Shown one piece after another: positions 32,970 to 44,484 of a stretch of 64,000 nucleotides of DNA. Origin of the DNA: Colletotrichum lupini (taxonomy: Eukaryota > Ascomycota > Sordariomycetes > Glomerellales > Glomerellaceae); contig NC_064679.1 in assembly GCF_023278565.1 (NCBI RefSeq), positions 2,480,001 to 2,544,000 of the forward strand, given 5' to 3'. Under the pieces are notes generated by a model that made no database searches, was not told the DNA's origin, and saw only the letters and a program-made list of their open reading frames with translations. Every line of letters starts with the position of its first letter. Position 1 is the first letter of the stretch. The position numbers were made by a program, and so were the translations under genes.

Positions 32970-34440
32970 TCAGTTCTTGGGCTCGCAGACTGCAATAAAC
33001 GGCGATGTTACACCTAAGCAAAGTTAGCCACACAATTCATACATCAAAACGCAGAAGGCAGAACCGGCACTCACCACCAAAAAACAACCTCCCCGTCTTG
33101 GCGTCGTGTACAACCGTAGTAGTCCCAGGCAACACCTCCCCAAGCCCGTCCTCGATAATCTTCTCCCACACGTAGACGCCGTCCCCCTCCTTGCGAATAC
33201 GCACCGCGGCGCTCTTGGGCCTCGCGTTCAGCGGGTCCTTGGCCGCTTGCAGAATCTCGATGCCCCGCGGGAAGATGGCGGCGTAGACGTCGCCCTTGCC
33301 GTCTACCGAGAGGTTGTCGATGGCGTATGGCACGGGGATGTCGACCACTTTCTTCAGTCCGTTGCCGTCGTTGCCTGAGAGCACTTCAAACACCTGCACG
33401 CCACCCGCCATGGAGCTCGGGACGTAGATGAGGCCGTCGAGGCCGCGGACGAGGCCGTTGGGCATGCGGTGACGTTCGGAGACACGCTTGCATCCCGTCG
33501 AGGCGGAGCAGAATGATACGTCGCCGTCGCCCATCAAGGGGCCGATGAAGAATTGCTACAAGTTACGGTGCATCAGCTGAACCTGTTCCTGTCATGAACA
33601 TTGCATGCTTTTTCGCTTACCAGCCCGACTTTGTGGGGCCCATTTGCATTCGTAAAGTAGAATTCCTCGCTAGACAATGCAGCGATGTTATTCGGCGTCG
33701 AAATGTTGGCGCTGGCAAACGTGCGGACGTGCTTCATCCCCATCGCCTTGGGCCCGGTCTCGAAAACTTCAATCGTCGAGTTGGCGCCCACGCTCTTCTG
33801 GTCTAGGAGCGTGCCAGTGACGGGATCGACGGAAGGGCCATTGTTGACCACGAGGATCTCGACTCTATCGCCCTTCGGTGCGTCAATACCCGTGATCCCG
33901 ACGAGCTGGAGCAGTCCGTCGCCGGCGGTGCCCGTAAACCCCGGCGTCTCGAGAACGCGGTACTCAAATGCATCACCCTTGGGTATGTCAATGTCCAGCG
34001 CGATGACGGCGTCCCGCGTTGAGCGGCCCGAGGCGCTCATGTGATGTGCGCTAGAAGCCGGAGCGGGGTGAGATTAGCTTGCCTTTCCGGATCTCACCGA
34101 TCCGGCCCGGGAACGGGGAGCGGGGCGATAACACGGGATGGGACGGGTACGGAGATGGGAGGGGCTGCTCTTAGAACACGTACTTTGGTAGCCATTGCTG
34201 GCGAGAGAGGGGATCAGAACAGGCGAGGAAGAGTTGGCGCGTGGCTTCGGACAGCCACATATCCTCGCATGCCTGCAGTCTGGGGTCCTCGATGCGACGG
34301 CACGAGTAGGGGAAGTCGGAGAGAGGCTGGAATTCCTTGCCGATTCCCAGGCCCAGCCAAATGGGATCCTTGAGCACGAGCTGCAAGGCCACGCCGAGGA
34401 TCACGGTGAAGATGATGCTCGTTTGGAGGATGAATCCCAT
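32970..34440 (-). CDS. Paraoxonase/arylesterase-like six-bladed propeller protein
   Basis: Four exons, 34184-34440, 33621-34050, 33075-33555 and 32970-33013, give 403 aa. The start at ATG 34440 precedes a hydrophobic segment (residues about 4-30) that acts as a signal anchor, so the enzyme faces the ER lumen or cell exterior. Family motifs are LSDFPYSCRRIEDPRLQACED, NNIAALSSEEFYFTN, MPNGLVRGLDGLIYVPSS, VPYAIDNLSVDGKGDVY and the terminal FFGGVTSPFIAVCEPK. Paraoxonase relatives are calcium-dependent lactonases/arylesterases, and the Asn/Asp residues that bind calcium appear in the expected blocks. The true substrate is unknown. The last exon encodes only 13 residues and carries the final Cys that would form the closing disulfide. 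Confidence 0.88.
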
Positions 34441-35541
34441 GATGAATCGATGTAATCTAAGGCCCCCACGATGCTTGTCGAGATGCGAAAAGACAGACGA
34501 TATCTTGGCCAAGGTTTGTTCCAGCTTTATAGTTACGGGAAATGTTGGGAACAAAACATGGCAGGTAGGGATCCCTCATTAAGCGAATTCAACGCATGAG
34601 GTCAGATCCTTCGGGCACTACCGCTTCGTGATCCACTGTGAAGTAAGCTCGCAAGGGCTTGCCAGAAATAAGGTACTTCTGGATGCCGAGCTCCGTTCGT
34701 TTGCTTGGAAGGTCTAGTCGAACCTCAGAAAATCTCAATCATAAAAGATAAATCTGGTTCGACATGGCACTTTGGTTATTGCTACGACTTGGAACTGTGT
34801 GAATGACGACAGGATCCCCGACTACAGTGGGTCGACCGAGAGTCTCCTCCGTGTCCGTCGGGTCAGTGCATCGCCGAAGCTCACTAAGTCTCCGAGGAGT
34901 CTCCGTGGAGCCAGAACTACGGTCTGACCTTCCAGCCGGCCGAAGCCATATCGGAGGGTTGCGTTGAACCGTTCCTGCTTATCTGACCTTGCACTTGATT
35001 TGTTGCCAATTTTGTTACCAACTAAGACAGGAAAGAGCAGCTGATAGCCGCCCTGCTCCTCATCTGAGGCAGCTGTTGGTGCCTACTTTACTTGTTGCCT
35101 CCTTTGCCAAAGTAGCAGAAATAACAGCTCGTCTTTCTTGACCGCAATCTTCTCCTTTTTGAACTTGGCCTGTCTCGATATCGGATCTCCTTCCTCTCTT
35201 GTCAATCCATTTTCCGCCATTGGGTGTTCGTTCCGTTCTATCTGCAGTCTCCGATCGAGCTGCGTCGCAGCCTGCTTAATGCCAGGCTGAACACCCAATA
35301 GGGTGGTCAGCACCGCGTCACACGACACCATCTTTATTGATTGAATGGCTCAAGTGAGGCTGAAATATTGACTCTTCGCGCACAGCCTGACCCAGTTGCT
35401 GATGGTTGCATTTGCACCCCTGTGTAGGCTCGCAAGTCATGCTTATTATCATGCTTAACCCCCCTTCTTCCTGGTCTCGATGTCGGCCGTTCTTTAGTTC
35501 TACTGCAATAGTCCGTGGACCGATACCACCCGGTCTGAGCG
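34441..35541. other. Intergenic between divergent genes
   Basis: About 1.1 kb between divergent starts, probably holding both promoters. Short minus-strand frames at 35083-35710 have no domain or good start. Confidence 0.45.
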
Positions 35542-38500
35542 ATGAACCGAGTTCTCGGGTCTCTGCTACTTCTTGCGACAGTAGCTCGATCAGCAGATAA
35601 CATCCACAATGTGACGAATAGGTGGGACGTCTTCTGGCAGCTCGCCGACTTAGATGCGCAATTCCCCAACAAATCAGGCAGTGTCTATTTGGGGAGTCAA
35701 AACTACACATGGTGCTGCCTCAAAGCCGTCTACGTCGGTCTAGACATTTTGAACGGAACGTTGGTCATCGCCAATAACTCTATTACTAAAATAGGAACAT
35801 CTACAACAGGTGACCTTCGAGACGCCGCTCTCCGAAGTCAGTTTCCCTGCGACGCCAAGTACAACGATGTAGGTTCTGAAAACCCCTTTCTTCGCCGCAA
35901 GAGAATGAGGGCTCACCAGAAGCACAGGCACATCTTGGGGGCGCCCCTGAGGTGCAAGTCCAATATGCATGGTTCATCGACAACTGCCCAGGCTGGTCTC
36001 TCAGTGACAAGTCTAACCTGAATGCTTGGCTTCACTCTCTGTCGGGTTTCTTGCTACCAGCCGTGGTATTCTGTCTGTCGGTGCCCAGACGAAGGAAACT
36101 TCATGTTTATCGGTACGACAACCCAGCGATACATCATCATTTAACATGCCAGGATTCGTGACTTGCTCTGACATCGCTGTAGCGCCTTGTTTGTAGCAGA
36201 TATCGCCGGCATCAAAAGTATCATTCCAGCAATTATCGGTGCCATTTTGGCAGGCATAATTGTCACAGTCGATACAATTATATGGCTTTCCATCTGCTTC
36301 GCCTTCGCCGGCCCCATGATTCTGAGCGGCCTCTATGAAGCGTTGCTAGATAACCGGGTTCTGGAGTTTCTCAGAGACAAAATCCAAAATAAGCGACTGA
36401 CGCTCGACATGCGGTGCCGTTGCCTCATGCTGGTATTGATTGGGAACCTTGATCTCGCTCTAGACCGCGAGACCCTGAAATGGGGGAGACAAGCATATAT
36501 TCCCGCCGTATCAGCAATACCTCCGGAAAATGGGCACATATCACACCAGGATCACACTGCACAAGGGGAATTTATGACAGGATCAACGCCTCAGGAAGCT
36601 CGTACTGTCGAGAACAGAGATATACAACTTGGGTCCTTAGCCCATCGAGAACAAGCAACTGTCAATGATGCCAACCAGGATTCCCACGGTAGAACCTCGC
36701 CCCAAACTGTCGCAAACTCAACATCAATGGATACAGAACCGCCGAATCAGAGCATCAGACGGCGTTCATCCGCTCCGCAGCCAAATGCGAACAACGCCGC
36801 CTCAACGCAGGCATTTCCACGTCATTCCACTGGTCACCTAACGGCATCTCCTTGGCGTCACATGGAGACTTTACTCTATGATCTACGGCTTTACGATGAT
36901 GACAATGTCTCTAGGGGCCAGTCTCCGCGTCAGTGGGCCAGGCACAATTGTCCAGATCGCCCGTGCGACCGGCGTGAACACATCCAAGAGCCATGGCCCC
37001 GATCCCGGGAGACTGAGCGTTGCATAGTTAGAACCAAAACCCGACTCCGAACGATGTTGCACTGCCAGTATTCGTTCGGGTCGATTGTTGGTGCACCAGT
37101 AATGTAAGTACCGTCCTTAAGAAAAAGCGAGGCAGTCTGCGGGTTGCTGACTATTCCAGCTTCTTCCTCGGAGGATTTATCTTTTCGTTCCTAACTAGCC
37201 TTGACGAGTTGGGAGATGAAAACATCGCGTAGGTCTAGTTTCCATATCATCCAAAGCCGCAAACTTACTAAGAAAATTCTGTAGGGAATCCATCGCTTTT
37301 GGATCATGGTACATGGTGAGTCCTCACTTCCTGGCTACTATTCCTCGATTAACTCAAGCTAGATTATTCCTCATATCGCCATCATTTCCGGGCTACTACT
37401 TGCTGGAAACAACCCCAACATCCTGGAGGGGGTTCTGGCAACAGAGCGCGATCCGGAAGATCCCGAAGATCCAACCTACGTCTTTGGTTTCTTACGCTTC
37501 GATCTGGTCTATCCCAGTTGCTACAAGGTGGCCTGGCAATGGCTTCGCGGCCACACCAAGAAGCAATGGATCGAGCAGCTTCTGACAGTCTATAGCAGAA
37601 GAATTGATGTCGAGTATCGAGGCCACGAAGATATCGATGGCGATATGAAGGATCTACGCTTCAGAACTACCTTGTCGCTCCTCGACTGGTTCGTCTTGCT
37701 CTTCCTCACTCTGCTCCTCGTCGGTATCCCCTACCTGTTCGCATTCATGCTGGCCTTCTTCACGCCCCAAATCGGGCTGTCCTGCCGCTCCCTGACGTTC
37801 TTGGTCTACTTTGGTCTCCAGCTCGCGCAGATTGGTCTATGGCTATGGGCTTACATCGGCGCCCCGGGCGACGTCACCAACCCCAAACGCCGCATCAGAG
37901 CATTGGACATGTTTAGAAAGGGAGGCTGGCTCGATCATCGAAAATTCTACGACCCCTCAACGGCTCCGTGGCACGAAGACACGCACTCGCCCAGCTCCAA
38001 GCTGGCGGACTTCCTAGCCCACGCCAGCAAACCGGGATCCTGGACCTTGCACACTTTTTGGTCCTCGCTGTACTACTCGTTGCAAATCATCTTTGGGCTG
38101 AGCGCCGTTTTTGTCAGTCTCGGCGGTACTTTGATGCAAATCATGGGCGTGTACCGCACCAACATGTGCTTCGTCAACGTGCATTACTGGTTGGAGCCGA
38201 AGGAGAGACGTCCCCCAGTTGTGTTATCGGTGAACAGCCGGGAAATGATTAATTCCGCCACAAGTAAGTCACATACGCAGTTTCAATATCAAACGGACTT
38301 TCTGTCCTTTTTGGGGGGAGAGGGAGACCATGGATCTGATAAGCAGCAGAATACTGGAAGCCAGTCGCCATTGCCGCGATAGCGTTCATGGCGGTTGTGA
38401 GCTTCGTAGGCTGGTGGTACCAGCGACGTATGCGCGACGTGTTTGGGCAATGTGAGTGTATCGAGATACGACAGTCTCTTTGGATGTGGGCGTTTACTGA

Positions 38501-38618
38501 TGATCATTTAGTGGTGAAGAAGATTGACAAGGTTGAGTTCGAACGTGAGTGGCCATTCCGCCCCCGACCAGCTCTGGGAACCATGACGAACGGTGCCATC
38601 GACGGACAGCAAAACTAG
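35542..38618 (+). CDS. Large uncharacterised multipass membrane protein
   Basis: Eight exons: 35542-35868, 35928-36112, 36183-37103, 37160-37228, 37285-37315, 37363-38263, 38350-38451 and 38512-38618, about 880 aa. Phases agree at every junction. A signal peptide (residues 1-17) is followed by an extracytoplasmic domain with Asn-X-Ser/Thr sites and a Cys-Cys pair. About eight to ten hydrophobic segments follow, among them the stretches around IIPAIIGAILAGIIVTV, LLDWFVLLFLTLLLVGI and AAIAFMAVVSFVGWWY. A long hydrophilic Ser/Asn/Gln-rich loop sits in exon 3. I know similar proteins as recurring, unnamed fungal membrane proteins; no transporter motif is seen. A final GTGAGT at 38545 could splice to 38619 and give a tail ending at 38800 instead. 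Confidence 0.78.
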
Positions 38619-39769
38619 TTGGTATTGGGAGGCCAGTAGCTAGTGTCGGTATTTGCTCTAGACTTCCTCGGCCAGGAAACGGCAGAATTGACGCTGTCTC
38701 GAGATCTCTTATTCCTTCCGACCAGTATTGTGAATCGTTGTTGTTCTCCAAGGCTTCCGCGAGATTCCCTGTACGATTGACTGTCGCACGGGAACACTGA
38801 GACCACAACTTGGCAGGAGTGCGGTGCTGGTTGTCTATACAGTGTCCTGGCTCGACCGGGCTTCCTGCCGAAGTGAATTTCGACACGGAGTGCAAGTCCT
38901 TCATTCATTACAAGCTACATTCAGAGCTCGTTGCCAGTCTTTTACTCACAAACTAACGTAGCGTCACCAACATCCAAGCGCTGATCGCTATGAATGTTGC
39001 TTTCACTGACATGACGACAAGGCATACTTCACCTTGAAATGTGACCAAAGTTCAATAATTTACCTTGCCTTGATTGACGGCGTAGAGGTGTCACGTTGCT
39101 TGGACAGGTAGCAGCCACAGGAAGTAGCCGTTTCTTGAATATTGATACTTATGCAACAGCGGCTTATGATGCCTTAGAAAGCAGTTGGTATGCCACACAC
39201 CGAAAACACGGCTGTCGTTTTCTGTGCTTCGTCCAATATAGATGCAATCATAAGACGAGCGCGGGAGCAACCGCCCCTAGGTGACTAGAAGCCATAGCAA
39301 AGGTGAGAAACTCGAAGTGGTGAACGTTAGGCACCAGCAATTGAATTGTGGTACCCGGACCAGGATTCGAGCGCAACCAACCAGCATATCCAATGTCAGC
39401 TCGCAGCTTCTGGGGCCCCTGGCCTCTCACCTGTGCTGTGGAGTCTTGAGAGCCGCAAGAGGTAATCAATATTTCTGACAGGATGAACAGCATAGTTTAT
39501 TGGAGGAGCTCTACGAATACACCGCTTCCTGCAGGGGAAGCCGGGATTTTGCGTGGGCAAGGCGCGAAGGATTCAAGAACAGGAACTCAGCCCGCGGAGC
39601 GTTCTCCACAACGTAGATGCAACTGATCCTTTAACGGTATCCGTAGAGGCATTCAGCAAGCTTCTGCTTCCTTAGTAGGCAGCCAAATTGAGATGACCAG
39701 GGAGAGAGGAAAAAAGCCATCCTTGATCAAGTCAGCTCGTGGAGTTGATATAATGCTACCACTATTTAA
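38619..39769. other. Intergenic before AT-rich island
   Basis: About 1.15 kb of ordinary base composition. It may hold an alternative last exon of the membrane protein (to 38800). No other gene is supported. Confidence 0.45.
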
Positions 39770-40612
39770 CTCCATCGTTTTATATTATTAGAGGATTACC
39801 GCAGTATATATAGACGCTACCCTGCCCTCGAATTCCGTACTATTTAACCTTAACCCTTTTTTTACTTATCCTTTCCTCTATTCTACCCTTTTTCTTATTA
39901 AGAGATTACTAAAATCGTAATTTTAATAACTTATTAATAAACTAATATTATTATTTAAAAATAAATAACTTATTTTTATATATAAATACTAAGAGTCTTA
40001 TTATTATAAAAGTAATAATAAATATATTAAAATATTTAAAAGAGCTTTTTAATAGATTTTTAATACTATTTAAAATAATTATCCTCGAGCTATAAAAAAA
40101 AGCTAAGGTATTATATTAATACGGCCCTATTTATTTTATTAATATTAATAATACCTTTTTTAGTATAAAATATATTAATAATACTCTATAGCCGCGTTAT
40201 TACGTTTTATAAATCATACTTAACGTTAATAAGGATTTTAATATTATTTACTAAGTTTTTTATTAAAGTCGTTATCGTAAGGTTAGTTTAGTTATTAATA
40301 TTTTAATAAGTATTTTAACTTAACTTAAAAGCTCTTATAGCTTTTAAAAAACTTATAATTAGACTTTTTATTTATTATAAGCGAAGTTATTATAATTAAA
40401 GCTATAATAATTAAAACTATAATAATTAAAACTATAGTACTATTTATAAACCTCGATAGTAAGTAGTTAGTAATATAATTTTTTTTTATAATAAGCTTAA
40501 AAAAGTATCTTAATTTAAGTACTAAGTAGGTACTATACTATTTTATTAGAACTATATTCTTGTACTTATGACTTAGAAAGAATTAACTTTCTTTAATAAT
40601 AAGGTACTTAGA
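39770..40612. repeat. AT-rich island, probable RIP-degraded repeat
   Basis: About 840 bp change abruptly to mostly A and T, with many TA dinucleotides and no open frame, between flanks of normal GC. This is the usual appearance of a transposon remnant after RIP (C to T at CpA). A tandem array of about 15 bases (ATAATTAAAACT units) lies at 40390-40435. It ends about 160 bp before the secreted hydrolase gene. Confidence 0.75.
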
Positions 40613-40773
40613 CATGATGCTATAAAACTCTTGGTACTGGCTCCGACATGCCGCGCTTACAAGACGCGATGGAAATGGAAACACATAAAGAGTCCATCAT
40701 GAGACGCCTCAACTCGTTTTGATGTATCGCCACCCATAGGTCGACAAGAAAACCCCCCAAGATTAGAATCATA

Positions 40774-41933
40774 ATGTTCAACCTCGCAAAGACCCTCACC
40801 GCAGGCCTGGCCCTCGTAGGCCTGGCCGCCAGCACGCCGGTATCTCTCGACAAACGCCTGCCAGGCCGCGTCGTCCGCGCCGGCGACCCCGTCGTCATCG
40901 ACCCGACCGGTAACTACATCCGTGTAAGCTTCATGAACGACGACACGCTCATCGGCGGCTACGCGGCGAAAGAAGGCTCGACCAGCATCCTCCGCGTCGT
41001 CCGCTCCACCGACGGCGCGCAGTCCTGGCAGCGCATCGGCGAGGTCTTCCGCGGCGAGAGGGCGACGCACGACATTGACAACGCCATGCCGATCCAGCTG
41101 CCGGGCGGCCGCATCCTGTACGCCTACCGGAACCACGACCGCACGGGCGCCGAAGGGCACTACACCTACTTCCGCATCTCCGTGTCGTACTCGGACGACG
41201 GCGGCGCGACGTTTAAGTATCTGTCTACCGTCGAGGAGCACGTGCCCAACGGCGTCAACGGGCTGTGGGAGCCGTACCTGCGTCTGGCGAGGGATGGCAC
41301 GCTGCAGTGTTATTATTCGGCTGAGAACTCGGCTGATGACCAGGACAACTTTATGAAATACTCCAAGGACGGCGGTCAGACTTGGTCGGCCTGGATTCCT
41401 GTCTCGGGCGGCGATCGTTTGTCCCGTGACGGTATGGTCGGTGTTGCGCCTATTGGCAACGAAGGAGACTTGATGTAAGTTGGGTGGTAATCAAGCTTCC
41501 CTACCCATCCGGAAAGAGAAACTAACAGCGAGCCCTTGACAGTGCCGTGTTCGAACACACCAGAGAAGGCAGGTTCAACGTCGATTACGTCCTCTCCCAC
41601 GACGACGGCTACACCTGGGGCGAGCGTGGCAGCCTCTACACGGCGCGCAACGGCCGCATGTCGGGCGCGCCGCAGGTGTACAACGTATGGGGCACGCTCG
41701 TCGCCAGCTTCATGACCAACGAGGACGTTGAGGGTGCCGACGGCTACAACTTTGGTGAGATGAAGGTCATCACCAGTGTCGACCACGGTAAGACATGGAG
41801 CGGCAGTGTCGTGACGGGACCCGCGCAGGCCCATTGGCCTGGACTTTTCAACAGGGACCCGACGCATTTCCTGGCGCTGTACTCAAGAGAGGGTGTCGGC
41901 GCTATTAGTCAGTTGTATGAGTTGGTGAACTAG
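40774..41933 (+). CDS. Secreted Asp-box (BNR) beta-propeller glycoside hydrolase, GH93- or sialidase-like
   Basis: Two exons, 40774-41474 and 41543-41933, give 363 aa. Residues 1-20 are a signal peptide, and LDKR at about 25-28 is a likely Kex2 processing site. Asp-box motifs of the SxDxGxxW type recur: STDGAQSW, SDDGGATF, SKDGGQTW, SHDDGYTW and SVDHGKTW, each on a propeller blade. In fungi this architecture is found in GH93 exo-arabinanases and in sialidase-like enzymes, so I give only the class. The intron carries an ACTAAC-type branch site. The gene lies next to the AT-rich island. Confidence 0.85.
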
Positions 41934-42114
41934 GCATAGGGGTCGTTTAAGAATCGGCCAAACTGTCGCGTATTGTTGTTTGGGGCTGTGTATGAATGGT
42001 TCACCGTTGGAGTAATATGATAATGACTTGGATGAAATTGTTTGACTGTTGCTCGTGTCGTCGAGCACGCTCTGTGCATGGTGTCAAATCATTTTCAGAA
42101 GATGTAGCTGAAGT

Positions 42115-42669
42115 TCAATAACGACCTTGGCCAGATTGTTCTCCATAGAAAGGATACGGATGTCCTCCATCCACTGTGGAAAATACGCTGGACGTAAAAT
42201 AGTTGACATAGCTGCCAGAGGGAACGGACTGAGCTTGAGATGGGCCAGGCATTTGGTCAACTGGATTTGGCGCTGCCTGCGATAATTCGTTTGCTGGCGA
42301 ATTGGAGCTCGTCTGTTTCTCCGAGGCTCGCGTTGAATCAGGAGCCTTCACTGCCCCTGTTTTCATTTGTGGATTCTTCTTCTTGACGGGTTTCCTCTTC
42401 CTCTTTTTCAAGGGCTTTCCATTTGCATCGACAGCGTCTTCGTCGACAACCTTCCGCTTGCGCCCGCATGTCTCTGGGAGATCCGGGTTGTTGTGGCGCG
42501 TACGGTCGCACCCGTACGGGTCCTTCAGAAGCTCGCGACCTGTTCGCTCGCTGATATCGAAAAACTCATAGAGATCCTTCCTCTTGAACTTATAACCCTA
42601 AGCAGTAAGAAATGTCTAGGCTCCACGGAACCGTGCCTTTTTAGGCGTGTCGTACTCTTTATGGCCCAT
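42115..42669 (-). pseudogene. Tc1-type transposase N-terminal HTH relic with Lys/Arg-rich tail
   Basis: From ATG 42669 the frame reads YDTPKKARFRGA, then TAG (42616-42618), five codons, a second TAG (42598-42600), and continues open as GYKFKRKDLYEFFDIS to 42115. The order matches the helix-turn-helix start of fungal Tc1-family transposases (RARIRGA..xFxxAxG...). It lacks the DDE catalytic domain and instead runs into a basic tail (KKRKRKPVKKKN) and a Ser/Pro/Gln-rich end. Both stops are TAG at positions where CAG would be expected, as from CpA to TpA mutation. No intron of reasonable size removes them. It may be a decayed fragment or the visible part of a domesticated gene. Confidence 0.6.
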
Positions 42670-43012
42670 GATGGTGGTGGTGGTTCGATAGTGAGCTGGG
42701 CATCTGTTGGACAAAAATGGGTGTAAGCGCGTGTTAGATATTACCTTAAAAACCGGCAGTGTATTTTGATGACCTTGCGGTGATAAGGAACGACGAAGCT
42801 CAGCTGAAGCCTTGCAGGTGGGACCAGCTGGCAGTCTAAGATACAGGCACCTTCAATGCCGCGGGGTGATAAGATAAGATTTTGCATCCTGGCGATAACG
42901 ATAAGCAATTTTTTTGACGGCGGCTTCAACTTTACCGCAGAATTGAGATCAGTTCGCATCCCAGCCACTTGCATCAAAGACCCGACGGACGACAGATTCG
43001 ACCACCGGCACA
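42670..43012. other. Short intergenic, divergent
   Basis: About 340 bp between the relic and Rpf2, presumably the Rpf2 promoter. Nothing else is seen. Confidence 0.45.
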
Positions 43013-44107
43013 ATGCTTCGTCAAATGTGAGTCGCGGCAACCGCACAACGTAGCCATGCAGACAAGTAGCTAATAATTGCTCAACAGAAAACCCCGTAAT
43101 GCTCGCTCCAAGCGTGCGCTCGAGAAGCGCGAGCCCAAGGCCCAGTACGTTCCCCCGATCTCGACGAGCAAGTTTGACCATGATCGCATGCTAATTCAGC
43201 CACCTTTCTCTCAAACAGAGAAAACCCCAAGACGGCATTGTTCCTCCGCGGAAGCTCATGCTCGCAAGTGACACAGGATGCCATCAACGAGCTCTACCAG
43301 ATGCGCCAGCCGCTCGCCAAGCGCTTCGTAAAGAAGAACGACATCCACCCCTTTGACAACGCCGACTCGCTCGAGTTCTTCTCGGAAAAGAACGACGCCT
43401 CCATCCTCGTCTTTGGCCACACCTCCAAGAAGCGGCCCCACGCCCTCACCCTGGTCCGCACCTTCAGCTACAAGGTCTTTGACATGCTCGAGCTCTACCT
43501 CGACCCGGACACCTTCCGCACCCTCGCCCAGTTCAAGGGCAAAAAGGTCCCCATCGGCCTCAAGCCCATGCTCAACTTCGCCGGCACCGCCTGGGACAGC
43601 CCCATCGCCAACGAGTACACCCACGCCAAATCCTTCTTCGCCGACTTCTTCCGCGGCGAGCCCACGGACAAGATCGACGTCGAGGGCCTGCAGTGGATCG
43701 TCTCCATCACGGCCGACGAGCCCACCGACGACGCCGCCAAGCCCGCCATCCGCCTCCGCGCCTACACCATCGCCACCAAGCGCAGCGGCTCCAAGGTGCC
43801 CCGTGTCGAGGTCAACGAGATTGGGCCCCGGATGGACTTCCGCGTCGGCCGCGTGCGCGCGCCCGAGGAGGGCATGCTCAAGGAGGCCATGAAGAAGCCC
43901 CGCGGCACCGAGGAGCGCACCAAGAAGAACATCACCACGGACGCCATGGGTGACAAGATGGGTCGCGTGCACGTCGGCCGCCAGGACTTGGGCGAGCTGC
44001 AGACGCGCAAGATGAAGGGTCTGAAGCGCAGCAGGGACGTGGCGAGCGAGGACGAGGGGGAGAAGGGTATCGCGGAGGAGAAGCCCAAGAAGGGTCGCAA
44101 GGAGTAA
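43013..44107 (+). CDS. rpf2: Ribosome biogenesis factor Rpf2 (Brix domain)
   Basis: Three exons, 43013-43026, 43088-43144 and 43219-44107, give 319 aa. Rpf2 works with Rrs1 to bring the 5S RNP into the pre-60S particle in the nucleolus. The N-terminus IKPRNARSKRALEKREPK, the block FLRGSSCSQVTQDAINELYQMRQPLAKRF and the Brix motifs LTLVRTFSYKVFDMLELYL and VGRVRAPEEGMLKEAMKKP are diagnostic. The C-terminal 50 residues are highly charged. The first exon encodes only four residues and two bases, so an automated model could easily start too late, at GTG or at an internal Met. Confidence 0.95.
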
Positions 44108-44144
44108 AGTGCTTGGAGTGACAAAAGAATACGGCGACGGTTAT

Positions 44145-44175
<31 letters not shown>

Positions 44176-44484
44176 TGTGTGTGTGTGTGTGTGTATGTGT
44201 GTATTGCGGAGGAAACTTGATATACATATCCGAGTGGGAAAAGAGACGACGCAGCGGAGGATCGACCACTCATTGGCGTTTTGTTTTTGGTCAGGAGGCA
44301 TCCCACGGTTGGAGTTTTGAGCTTCTTTCAGCAGATGGTCGGCAGATTACAAAAGCAGGAACAAAGTCGCAAAAAGCATTTGAAGACCTCTATTCATTCC
44401 ACCACAGCCATGCTTCTTTCTCTAATGTAGGCCAACTAGGTGATGTTCGCGCTTATGGGACATCAACTAACACGACCACCTCAC
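44108..44484. other. Intergenic between convergent genes with GA/GT microsatellite
   Basis: About 375 bp containing a GA run joined to a GT run at about 44150-44195, close behind the Rpf2 stop and probably in its 3' UTR. No gene. Confidence 0.6.

Noticed and set aside
39345..39400. tRNA-like B-box text (AGGATTCGAGC on plus strand)
   Set aside because: No matching A-box, stems or terminator could be placed around it.
40657..41241. 194-codon minus-strand frame over the Asp-box hydrolase
   Set aside because: It is antisense to a clear signal-peptide and Asp-box coding sequence.
44109..44301. Frames through the GA/GT microsatellite encoding Arg-Glu or Thr-His repeats
   Set aside because: They are simple-repeat translations in the 3' flank of Rpf2.
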